Source: Prevotella sp. (GTDB lineage Bacteria; Bacteroidota; Bacteroidia; Bacteroidales; Bacteroidaceae). From it: 64,000 nucleotides of DNA. The position numbers and the translations under genes are program-made. The stretch is from NCBI GenBank assembly GCA_017524385.1, contig JAFWSS010000259.1, forward strand, positions 1 through 64,000, in the 5' to 3' direction. Below the pieces are notes generated by a model that worked only from the letters and a program-made list of their open reading frames with translations, was not told the DNA's origin and did not search any database. Positions 53,180 to 61,148 of the stretch are shown one piece after another (within the stretch, counting starts at the first letter, position 1; every line of letters starts with the position of its first letter).

Positions 53180-54969
53180 ATTGAAACGTTGTTTTTTCCG
53201 TTATTGTTTTTGTTTCTTTTCCAAAATTCCCAAAACCTTTTGGGCTTGGTGGCAGTGGCAGCTCCTCCGGCGTGCTTTGGATTTCGAGAAGAGATTGGTG
53301 TTTTGGTAGTATTTGACGCCCTACGTGATTGTGATGATTGTGAAGTTTGTGAAGTTTTTGGATTTTTGTGAGACATAGGCGGCGGAGCATTGTTGGTTCT
53401 TGCCTTTTTAGCGGTCGTCCTTCCTGCCGCGACATTTCCCGTTGATCCTGAGTCCTTGTCGTTGTTGTTGGGAGAATCCGTGGGAGTGTTTGCCCTTGAC
53501 CTGTTAGTGCTTCCAGCGGTCTTTTTCTGTTTCGCCGGTTCTTCAGAAGCAGGAGTTTCCGGTTCTGTGTTGTCCTGCCGGGAGGTTCCTTGCTGGGCCA
53601 TGGTTTCCGCCTTGCGTCGCAAGGAATACTCCGCATTGCTCTTATATCGTCCGAAAATCCTGCCAAAGAACCCTCCGGCTTGTTGGGAAGGACCTGTTGA
53701 CATGGCTTCTCCCGTGGCCAAGCCACGCGCCTCTCGCTCGGCTTCATTCATAAGTTCTCTATTAAACTTACTTCCCCACTTTTTATTCAGATAAGAGAAC
53801 AAGAACATCAGAATGATAGCCAATAAACCGAGGAGTCCACGTAAGATCCATTTTATAACGTTCTCCTTTTTCAAAGCTGCTTCTTTTTCCTCTGAGATGC
53901 TTTCAAGTTCATTGTACACCGCATTCAACCCTGTGTCATCTTTATAACTCACACTGACTATGGGTGCCAAATCAAACATCTCTTGTTTATACCCTTCCAA
54001 TTCCTCAGTGGATTTCGCATTACGCATTTTTAAACGGAGAGATTCGATTTTGATGTACAACTCTTGCTTTTTCTCGTCTTTTTCCTTGGCAATCAAATCT
54101 TGTTTCTTGTCATCATAAGCCTTTTCCAATTTATTGTAGTCATCTTTAAGACTCGCATCATTTTCCGCCCAAACTCCTAATTCTGTAATTTGATTTTTTA
54201 AACCAACCAACTTCTCTTGTGAATCAGCGTCATCGATTTGTCTTTTTAACGCTTCTATCCTATATCTTAATCCTTCTGTCGAAGAAGGAGGATATGGGAT
54301 TTCAGGACCAATAATAGGTTCCTCATGTGGTATGGTTTCATTCACGACATCTTTTTTTTGAATGACCTCATAACCTAGTTCATTGAGTTTCTGTGATTTC
54401 TGCGGCTTGGAAATATCTGTCTTAGGTTGATTAATTGCGACCTGTTGTTTTTGCAAATGTAGGCGGAGGTCATCCTGAGTATGAGCGAAGAGTTTGTATT
54501 CTGTTTTTTTACCTTTTGACGGTATCTTAAATATCGGTTTTTTATAAAGAGCCAGAAAAATAGGTATTTCAATGTCTGCAGCATCTGAGTTCAATTGGAA
54601 TTTGAGTTTTAAATTCCCGTCATCTCTGAGATTGTAAAAGTCATTAGATTGTTTGAAATCATACGCCACAGATGATGGAATTCTCATTGCATTTGGCTTT
54701 AGCCCTTTTTTATCTAGGACGATGGTTTTAAATTGGGTTTTATCGAAAAACATCACTTTGACGTCGTTGGTAGGATGACCTCTGTAATAATTTTCGCCAC
54801 TGAATTCTGCTTTGGAAAATATCACAGTGACGACATCACCCTCCACCGACATTTCGTAATTGATGATTACCTTGTTGGAATCATCCAATTTCAACGTGTC
54901 ACGAACCACCTCGGCATGAAGCGATAAACACAGCAGTTCTATGGTTAACAAAAAAAGAAGTTTCTTCAT
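53176..54969 (-). CDS. Coiled-coil single-pass membrane protein, 597 residues
   Basis: Signal peptide MKKLLFLLTIELLCLSLHAE. Residues 25-160 are a beta-rich outer domain; 230-370 is a coiled coil (STEGLRYRIEALKRQIDDAD; KKQELYIKIESLRLKMRNAK); the membrane span is 372-394 (VIKWILRGLLGLLAIILMFL). The cytoplasmic tail (400-597) is a basic, Thr/Asn/Gln/Ser-rich, low-complexity stretch (SGSTGNVAAGRTTAKKARTN), possibly a scaffold or substrate. It overlaps both neighbours by ATGA. No family recognised; in a T6SS lacking TssJLM it could serve as a membrane-complex part. Confidence 0.68.
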   Translation of the reverse strand: MKKLLFLLTIELLCLSLHAEVVRDTLKLDDSNKVIINYEMSVEGDVVTVIFSKAEFSGENYYRGHPTNDVKVMFFDKTQFKTIVLDKKGLKPNAMRIPSSVAYDFKQSNDFYNLRDDGNLKLKFQLNSDAADIEIPIFLALYKKPIFKIPSKGKKTEYKLFAHTQDDLRLHLQKQQVAINQPKTDISKPQKSQKLNELGYEVIQKKDVVNETIPHEEPIIGPEIPYPPSSTEGLRYRIEALKRQIDDADSQEKLVGLKNQITELGVWAENDASLKDDYNKLEKAYDDKKQDLIAKEKDEKKQELYIKIESLRLKMRNAKSTEELEGYKQEMFDLAPIVSVSYKDDTGLNAVYNELESISEEKEAALKKENVIKWILRGLLGLLAIILMFLFSYLNKKWGSKFNRELMNEAEREARGLATGEAMSTGPSQQAGGFFGRIFGRYKSNAEYSLRRKAETMAQQGTSRQDNTEPETPASEEPAKQKKTAGSTNRSRANTPTDSPNNNDKDSGSTGNVAAGRTTAKKARTNNAPPPMSHKNPKTSQTSQSSQSRRASNTTKTPISSRNPKHAGGAATATKPKRFWEFWKRNKNNNGKNNVSI

Positions 54970-56378
54970 TTAGTCTCCGAAATGATTGTATCGTAAAATC
55001 TCTTTATATCATTTTGTTCGCTTTTTGTAATATTTCCTTTATGCTTCGGACAATTAAGTATATTATTCATCTCGGTAAGATACGTATTTGCGTCATTTCT
55101 CGCTTTTGTTTTTGAAATACTACCATTGCGAAGTTTTATAAGCACTTTGTTTTGTATATCTTTACAAATTTCCGACCCTTTTCTATGTGTACAACCTATA
55201 CATCTAGGTTCAAATTTAGTACATTTAGGGCATATATTTCCTTTTCCATGGAAATTTATCCCACATTTACTACATGTTTTACCTGGACAATCACCATGGT
55301 TATTTGTTCCACATCGATTACAGTATTTTACTTTAGGGCAATTATTCCTTCCTGGATAAGATTTATTACATATTTTGCAATAATATTCTGGTGGATTAAC
55401 AGGACATTTTGGACATTTATTTCCATGGTATGGTCCATGTTCTTTACATTTTTTTTCTTTGGGGCATTTGCCATTGATTAATTTTTCCCCACATCCAGGA
55501 ACCGGGCATCTTTTTTCACATTTTCCGCAATCCCCTATATGCTGATTAAAGTCAATATTATTAAGAGACTCTTGTAGTTTTTGAAATTTTTCGGCTATGC
55601 CAAAACCACTTTTTCCCCATCCTTTATTTTCAAATAAATCCTCAATCAGCTTTACGAGTGTATCTCTTTTATGGATTAGTTCTTGGCGAGCGGTTTCCGG
55701 TTTCCAGATTTTTTCATCTATTTTGATATCTTCTTTGTGTGAAGGATTGTTGCAGAATGAATACTCTGAGATTTGGTTTTTGATGTTATCATATTCGTTT
55801 TTCCACTGGTTGTATAGCTCATTAAGTTTGGTATTCACCTCCATCGTGATGTTGAGGGGAACAACGCGCTTTTCAATTATAGAGAATTTCTTGTTTTTTT
55901 TATTCTCAGCTATATAGATTGGTATTTTTTTTCTTGTCGTTGTATTATTATCCATATTAAAAGAGACAAGGGGTCTGAAACCATCCGTGGGGCCGATAAT
56001 CTTTTCACTTTCCATCTCAGGAAAACCCTCAATGTTTTTATCCCCATAATAGTTATTATCAAAAAGTAATCTCCACCAGAGGCCAAAAGCTTCGACCTTT
56101 TTGTTCTTCAGCTCTTTTTCCGATAATTGCTTAAGGAAAACAATCAAATATTGTGTACCATTATCATATACTTTCTTTAATTCAATGGTCACTTTAGCCT
56201 CTTTTTGGTCCTCATCGAACTGATCTTTGTCATACTTCACCTTGATGTGAAACCCACCTAAATTCAATAGAGTATCAGTGTTCGTTTCATTAAGTTTCAC
56301 ATCAAAATCCTCACTTTGCGCCGAGGAAAGCATGGCCACCATCAGTAGCGTGACCATGAAAAACAATCGTTTTTTCAT
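54966..56378 (-). CDS. Secreted protein with a tandem zinc-finger-like Cys cluster, 470 residues
   Basis: Signal peptide MKKRLFFMVTLLMVAMLSSA, a beta/helical part to about 275, then a strip of 21 Cys at 284-405 in CxxC pairs (CGKCEKRCPVPGCGEK; CKICNKSYPGRNNC; CNRCGTNNHGDCPGKTCSKC; CPKCTKFEPRCIGC), probably four to five zinc ribbons or treble clefs. If the signal peptide works, the cluster is outside the cytoplasm, which is unusual for zinc ribbons. The last 65 residues are a basic helix. Coupled by ATGA to E2 and to the coiled-coil gene. It could be a docking protein of the pathway; no function is known. Confidence 0.72.
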   Translation of the reverse strand: MKKRLFFMVTLLMVAMLSSAQSEDFDVKLNETNTDTLLNLGGFHIKVKYDKDQFDEDQKEAKVTIELKKVYDNGTQYLIVFLKQLSEKELKNKKVEAFGLWWRLLFDNNYYGDKNIEGFPEMESEKIIGPTDGFRPLVSFNMDNNTTTRKKIPIYIAENKKNKKFSIIEKRVVPLNITMEVNTKLNELYNQWKNEYDNIKNQISEYSFCNNPSHKEDIKIDEKIWKPETARQELIHKRDTLVKLIEDLFENKGWGKSGFGIAEKFQKLQESLNNIDFNQHIGDCGKCEKRCPVPGCGEKLINGKCPKEKKCKEHGPYHGNKCPKCPVNPPEYYCKICNKSYPGRNNCPKVKYCNRCGTNNHGDCPGKTCSKCGINFHGKGNICPKCTKFEPRCIGCTHRKGSEICKDIQNKVLIKLRNGSISKTKARNDANTYLTEMNNILNCPKHKGNITKSEQNDIKRFYDTIISETK

Positions 56379-57067
56379 ATTTTCATTCTTGTTTTTGATT
56401 TTGTTTTTACAGATGCCTCACTATCGCTATCGTCTGCATCTTCCTTTTTTCCTGCCTCCTTTTTTGAAGAAACCGGTGGCGTGTCGCCGGGGGTGTTTTG
56501 GGGGAACTTGGTCCACCCATTGGGTTCGGCTTCCTCTCGCACCCACTCGGCCACTTCGAGATCCTCCGGGTAAGGATAGATGTTCTTGGCATGGTAGGAC
56601 TCATATTTGAGGTATTTTTCCACTCTCAGGACAAGGTCGCGTAGCGATGCCATTACTCCGAGGTCCTTGATGGTAAGACATACATGGCCTTTGAAACTAC
56701 CCGAATGGCGTATGTTGGGATGCCAGATGTCCGTACGGAAAGTGAAAATGGGGTTTCCGTCTGCAGCGGGGTAGTTGTTGGGCAACTTGATGAGCATCTT
56801 GTGCAAATTGCCGAAAACGGGTTTTCTTGGAGGTTCGGTTTCCTCCACTCCAACGATGGACCTGACGCGATACCATATCTCGTAAACCACGGGCAGTCCG
56901 ATGATGTTTTTCTTCTTGATGGTGTAAGCGATGGTTGCTGCCAGGGGATTGGAACTCTCCGCCCTCCGCTTGGAGCATAGGGCGTCGAGTTTTTCCCATT
57001 CCTTCAGCAATGCCGAGTCTCGTGGTCCCAGTTCCTTCTGGTTGAACTTCTTGATCAGGTTGTTCAT
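56375..57067 (-). CDS. E2-like ubiquitin-conjugating enzyme
   Basis: 230 residues with the UBC fold. The active-site line is DIWHPNIRHSGSFKGHVCLT: the HPN is residues 116-118 and the catalytic Cys is 130, with four more residues in the loop than in typical eukaryotic E2 (HPN...G-x-x-CL). MLIKLPNNYPAADGNPIFTF is the strand before it (PxxYPxxxPxxxF). The following helix LRDLVLRVEKYLKYESYHAK matches the later E2 helices. An N-terminal 40 residues and a C-terminal basic tail (TPPVSSKKEAGKKEDADDSD) are extra. It overlaps the Cys-rich gene by ATGA. It should accept the ubiquitin-like protein from the E1. Confidence 0.9.
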   Translation of the reverse strand: MNNLIKKFNQKELGPRDSALLKEWEKLDALCSKRRAESSNPLAATIAYTIKKKNIIGLPVVYEIWYRVRSIVGVEETEPPRKPVFGNLHKMLIKLPNNYPAADGNPIFTFRTDIWHPNIRHSGSFKGHVCLTIKDLGVMASLRDLVLRVEKYLKYESYHAKNIYPYPEDLEVAEWVREEAEPNGWTKFPQNTPGDTPPVSSKKEAGKKEDADDSDSEASVKTKSKTRMKI

Positions 57068-57104
57068 ATTGTTTTTTTTATAAATCGAAAATAGTCATAC
57101 ATGC

Positions 57105-57428
57105 TCAACCGGCAATGATATTGCGCACGAGTGACAGGTGGTCACCAGGCTTCACATCATAGTCAAGCAGGCAGAGTTCGTAACCATCCTCATCCTCAAA
57201 ATGGAAGATTTTTGGTTCTTCCTCGTCAGGCAGCACTTGTCCAAGCATATATTCAATGGGAGCGCCGCCATTGTCCATCTTTGGCAGTTCAAACTCACGA
57301 ACGATATTGTTGATCAAATCGCGAATGTTGCGGTTGGGGTCTTCCACCTTCACTTCCACTTCCTCGAACGAGGAACCTTCAATCGACAAATTGATGATGA
57401 AATCATCTTCGTAATCATTGTTTTCCAT
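57105..57428 (-). CDS. Free ubiquitin-like protein, 107 residues
   Basis: A beta-grasp protein: DDFIINLSIEGSSFEEVEVK is the beta1-beta2 hairpin, NIRDLINNIVREFELP the helix, IEYMLGQ the third strand, and LLDYDVKPGDHLSLVR mirrors ubiquitin's LSDYNIQKESTLHLVLR. It ends IIAG, one Gly instead of Gly-Gly and no extra tail, so it needs no trimming to expose a C-terminal Gly. It lies 37 bases before the E2, and a paralogous domain sits in the protein upstream. It would be the modifier conjugated by this pathway. Confidence 0.85.
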   Translation of the reverse strand: MENNDYEDDFIINLSIEGSSFEEVEVKVEDPNRNIRDLINNIVREFELPKMDNGGAPIEYMLGQVLPDEEEPKIFHFEDEDGYELCLLDYDVKPGDHLSLVRNIIAG

Positions 57429-57584
57429 AATTTCAAGTTTTTAGTTAGTATTTATTGTTATTATTGTTTGGAGTTAAGAGGAGTTAAAGGGACGTATGTC
57501 CAAATATTAATCACCTACTTATGATAATTATACGGAAATAATATGTTTAACAAAACCAAGAGTCAAATGCAACTGTTTCTATTG

Positions 57585-58400
57585 CTAACTAACAGGTTTG
57601 CGAACAAGTAACAGATGTATTCCTGGTTTCACATCGTAGTCGAGAAGGCAGAACTTATGATCATTCTCATCCTTCGCCTCAAGAATCCCTGGCTCACCCT
57701 CTATGAAAAGACAATACTCTATTGGCGCACCTGCTTCATTCATCCTTGGTAGTGAAAACTCTCGAATGATATTGTTGATCAAGTCGTGGATGGGAAGTCC
57801 TGGGTCAGTCACTTGCACTTCCACGTTTTCATAATTGGTTCCTTCAATCGACAATTTGACGATGAAATCATCATCCTTGCTCTGGCCTAATAATGTTTCC
57901 AACTGAAACAAGCGGTCATTGAAAGCATTGATTTTAGACCTTATGGATTTGATTTTGTATCCAAGAATCCCATCCTGTCCTTTCAAGGAACTGATTTTCG
58001 CATCCAATTCATTGATTCTATTTGCATTTTCTTGTTCCAATTTATTGTTAGCCCAACTGTGCCAATCGTTTTTCATCAATATGATGATTGTCATGGCCAC
58101 GATGCACAAGACATAGAAAACATAATGAGCAGTTGAAAGTGGTATGATATGCGTGAAGAATGGGTTTACTAAAAAAGGCATGGATATTATCATTATGGCT
58201 ATAAGATAACCCCAAAAGTTTTTTTTGCCTACATAACCAATGGTTGAAATAAGAATGCAACAAAACAATGGAATAACCATAAAAACATCATTGAATTTCC
58301 AAAACTTAGCCACCAATGTACATGCAATAGGAATCAAAGCAGTGGCAAGCCACCCTATCATCCTTGTCAAATCTTGTCTTTTCTGCATGGTCGTTATCAT
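57585..58400 (-). CDS. Membrane-anchored ubiquitin-like protein with four spans
   Basis: Residues about 14-110 are four transmembrane segments (IGWLATALIPIACTLVAKFW; FMVIPLFCCILISTIGYVG; YLIAIMIISMPFLVN; YVFYVLCIVAMTIIILM), then a coiled coil (NRINELDAKISSLKGQ; IRSKINAFNDRLFQLETLLG) and a ubiquitin-like domain (175-271) about 60% alike to the free one (DDDFIVKLSIEGTNYENVEV; LLDYDVKPGIHLLLVRKPVS). It ends in PVS with no Gly, so it is unlikely to be conjugated. It may be a membrane receptor or decoy for the E1/E2/JAMM enzymes. The two ubiquitin-like genes share clear DNA similarity and come from a duplication. Confidence 0.82.
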   Translation of the reverse strand: MITTMQKRQDLTRMIGWLATALIPIACTLVAKFWKFNDVFMVIPLFCCILISTIGYVGKKNFWGYLIAIMIISMPFLVNPFFTHIIPLSTAHYVFYVLCIVAMTIIILMKNDWHSWANNKLEQENANRINELDAKISSLKGQDGILGYKIKSIRSKINAFNDRLFQLETLLGQSKDDDFIVKLSIEGTNYENVEVQVTDPGLPIHDLINNIIREFSLPRMNEAGAPIEYCLFIEGEPGILEAKDENDHKFCLLDYDVKPGIHLLLVRKPVS

Positions 58401-58456
58401 TGATATGAAAATGATACAGGAAATGATATGTCAAGCTATTCGCAGAATGGTTACAA

Positions 58457-59374
58457 TCAATCTCTTTTTTTGAAAATTTTCTTAATTGACGCTCCGATAG
58501 CAATCACAGCTACTGCTATCAATTTCCAAAATTTTACCAGAAGTACACCCAATTTAGCAAAAAAACCGGTTTTTGCAAGTACGCCACCAGCTATCAAGCC
58601 ACCTATTGTCCAGTCAGAAATCCGATCACGTTTGGGATCAAAATCCGAATAAGCATAACCATTATCAAAAGTCACGCTATTCATCATCATAGAACCCGTA
58701 GAGACTATTTCATCTAAAGCGGTAGGATCTGCAACAGCATTCAAAGACACCAATCCATCCTTGCCAAGTATTCGCATATCATAATTTACGGATTCACCAT
58801 CTACGGAACCAACAGTCTTGGCCCATATAAGCGTATGCGATGATTTCAAATATTGTGGTGTGACAGCCCACCCTTTTATGGTGAGTCGTTGCTCTACAGG
58901 AAGCGACTCATTCGCTTCTGCCGAAGCCTTTTGAATTTGTTTCATCAGTTCATCATAGTCAATAGAACTAGCGTCATCGTCCTTAATATATCCACAATTC
59001 TCGTATGAAATAATATAGGCTACAGCTATTTGGTAAAAGGCCTCACAACTTGCTGGCACGAGAGAACCTATGACATCCTCCATCCTGTCTTCGGGATTTC
59101 CCCAATAGTCAACCAGCAGCTTTTTGGTTTGCTCTATATCCATAAAGACAAAACCTTGAGGAACTGTAACATGTGCATGGCATACAGGAAAATCAATGTC
59201 ACCCGTTCGTGGAGAAATGACATCCGCTTTCAGTTCTTGCAAAACTTCCGATGTTGCACCCATCGAAATCATTTCCTCATCAGTCACGTTCTCAAAAGAA
59301 CACAGGAAAAGAACCAAAAAAATCATATATATAAATTTGGCCTTTCTCAACATTTTATTCAAATAATTACCCAT
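58457..59374 (-). CDS. DUF2167 membrane protein
   Basis: The 305-residue protein has the DUF2167 pattern: GDIDFPVCHAHVTVPQGFVF (strand plus VPxxF), DYWGNPEDRMEDVIGSLVPA (WGNPxxxxxGxxxP), CGYIKDDDASSIDYDELMKQ (GYIKDDDAxxIDYDELL), KGWAVTPQYLKSSHTLIWAK, VNYDMRILGKDGLVSLNAVA, and GLIAGGVLAKTGF with a C-terminal hydrophobic part (LLVKFWKLIAVAVIAIGASI). An N-terminal signal segment (FIYMIFLVLFLCSF) is present. DUF2167 proteins are usually membrane proteins of unknown function. It lies between the BatD/vWA gene and the anchored ubiquitin-like gene. Confidence 0.82.
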   Translation of the reverse strand: MGNYLNKMLRKAKFIYMIFLVLFLCSFENVTDEEMISMGATSEVLQELKADVISPRTGDIDFPVCHAHVTVPQGFVFMDIEQTKKLLVDYWGNPEDRMEDVIGSLVPASCEAFYQIAVAYIISYENCGYIKDDDASSIDYDELMKQIQKASAEANESLPVEQRLTIKGWAVTPQYLKSSHTLIWAKTVGSVDGESVNYDMRILGKDGLVSLNAVADPTALDEIVSTGSMMMNSVTFDNGYAYSDFDPKRDRISDWTIGGLIAGGVLAKTGFFAKLGVLLVKFWKLIAVAVIAIGASIKKIFKKRD

Positions 59375-59422
59375 ATTGATCGTGCTTAAATATTTATCAA
59401 ATCATTTATAATCCATCATCTA

Positions 59423-61120
59423 TCAGAAAGGAGTTGTAGCATCCTTCAATAATTCCTTGTATATCGTGTTCAACAATATCGGATTTGGTGAGAAATCATC
59501 TTCAGGATGCCTTTCAGGAATAAGTCCATTTGCCATAGCTTCTTTGGTCTTGTTAACAGCATCTTGTATTTGCTTTGGGTCGTCAATCACAAGGAACAGA
59601 CCATTAGTTGCTTCAGCAATCCTTTGCAAATTTGCATAATCCTTGCTGGGTTTCCAAGTCATCCATTGTTTACTAACTATACCATTCTCATCTGGAATGG
59701 AGACATCATAGAAAAGGCTATCCCTTTGGGTAGTGAAAACAACGACATCCACACGTATTTGATGCCTTAACAAAAGATTGGTCAAAGTCTTTTCCGAAAT
59801 ACGACTATGGTTATCAGAACCATCGGTAAGAAGCAAAACGGAAAAAGGCTGATGTCCTGAGACCATAGCTCCTTCATGTATAGCACTTGCCAAAATGGCA
59901 TCATAGATAGCAGAACCGTCATTATCAGCTGATGGAAATACATTCATCAAGGAGTCGATTTCCGATGGTGTGGGGAAATGGGGTATGCCGGCAAAAAGCG
60001 TGATGCCATTATTGTTAATCTCTTTGCCTTCAAACAAAAGGTCTAAAAATTCTTTTTCCAATCCAAAGTATGACAATGACAAATCACATGTATCAAGAGT
60101 ACAATTCATACTAGTTGACCGATCTATGCAAATACCTAACGAGTGAGGGGTTGGACAAAGTTCAAATGTGTAGTCTCTCTCAGGAACATTCTTCTTGTCG
60201 ACCAAAATAGTTATTGGATTTGAATAGATAACAGTGTCTTTTTCCATATAAGCACTTCCTCCATTGAAAAAGCGTTCAAACGGATCGCCATCAGGATCAC
60301 GAATAACATAAATACCTTTTAATTCTACTGGGTTGATGCATATTTCACCTGCTTGAAGTGGAATGACAGCGTATTTACTGCATAAAACAGATTTTACGGA
60401 GTCTCCCTCATAAAACACCATTTCAAAAGACTTTTCCGAAGGCAATTCTATTTCTTTCCAACATGCATTATCTATGATGGGATTAAATCCATTTAATTGC
60501 GTAAGATCCAAATTCGTATAGATACGGTATTCACATTCTACAGTGTCACCCAAATTGACGTGTTTTTTGTCAACCGAAGTTTTGAGAACAAGGTATTTCT
60601 TTTCTGGAACAACAGACCTTTTCTCTTGTTGCATCAGCGGGTCCTCCATCATAGAAAGGACTTCCACATGAAAATCTGGAGAGATGACTTCCCCATCCGG
60701 CGTATCTATCGACACCACAGGAAAAATGAAGGTTCCTTTCTTATTGAATTGCAAGACATAAGTATAAGTCAAGCTCTTACTTTCTGAAGCATGTCCATCC
60801 TTCACTGTGTACGATTGTTGTTTAGAAACAGATGGGCCGTAAATAATTGTGATATGTTTTCTCCTAAATAAATCTTCAAACTTAGATGTAATTTGTTTTA
60901 AATATTGATCAGCATTGTCTAAAGAAGAAGAATGAGAAGTCGAAACACTATCCTTATAAATAATGTGCAAATGATAGTTTGTGCCAACATATGCATATTT
61001 GTTATGTTCAATTTCAATTTTTATTCCTTTATCTGTAATGGTTTGGCCATAAGCACTGAAACTCATCATCAAACAGAATAAAGAAAGAAAAAATAAACTG
61101 ATTTTGCGTTTAGCATCCAT
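59423..61120 (-). CDS. BatD-like protein with a von Willebrand A domain
   Basis: The ATG at 61120 opens MDAKRKISLFFLSLFCLMMS, a signal peptide; longer starts precede it without one. The N-terminal about 340 residues are BatD-like beta domains (KGIKIEIEHNKYAYVGTNYH; LTYTYVLQFNKKGTFIFPVV; VNLGDTVECEYRIYTNLDLT). The C-terminal about 200 are a vWA domain with a complete MIDAS: CIDRSTSM (D-x-S-x-S), a Thr in the second loop region, and LLLTDGSDNHS. vWA domains bind metal and partner proteins. With the vWA of the RING protein it is the second such domain in the operon. It may help assemble the apparatus. Confidence 0.78.
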   Translation of the reverse strand: MDAKRKISLFFLSLFCLMMSFSAYGQTITDKGIKIEIEHNKYAYVGTNYHLHIIYKDSVSTSHSSSLDNADQYLKQITSKFEDLFRRKHITIIYGPSVSKQQSYTVKDGHASESKSLTYTYVLQFNKKGTFIFPVVSIDTPDGEVISPDFHVEVLSMMEDPLMQQEKRSVVPEKKYLVLKTSVDKKHVNLGDTVECEYRIYTNLDLTQLNGFNPIIDNACWKEIELPSEKSFEMVFYEGDSVKSVLCSKYAVIPLQAGEICINPVELKGIYVIRDPDGDPFERFFNGGSAYMEKDTVIYSNPITILVDKKNVPERDYTFELCPTPHSLGICIDRSTSMNCTLDTCDLSLSYFGLEKEFLDLLFEGKEINNNGITLFAGIPHFPTPSEIDSLMNVFPSADNDGSAIYDAILASAIHEGAMVSGHQPFSVLLLTDGSDNHSRISEKTLTNLLLRHQIRVDVVVFTTQRDSLFYDVSIPDENGIVSKQWMTWKPSKDYANLQRIAEATNGLFLVIDDPKQIQDAVNKTKEAMANGLIPERHPEDDFSPNPILLNTIYKELLKDATTPF

Positions 61121-61148
61121 ATAGTAAAATTTCAAAGATAATTCGTTT

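Noticed and set aside
46397..57428. A PRTRC plasmid system
   Set aside because: PRTRC sets have short ThiF/JAB-like genes with a ParB-like gene and no RING, E2-HPN or T6SS genes; the fit is poor.
46397..58400. A CBASS (Cap2/Cap3) or Bil antiviral operon
   Set aside because: There is no CD-NTase, no Bil-like compact order, and the neighbours are T6SS baseplate and envelope genes, so defence is not the simplest reading. It cannot be ruled out from sequence alone.
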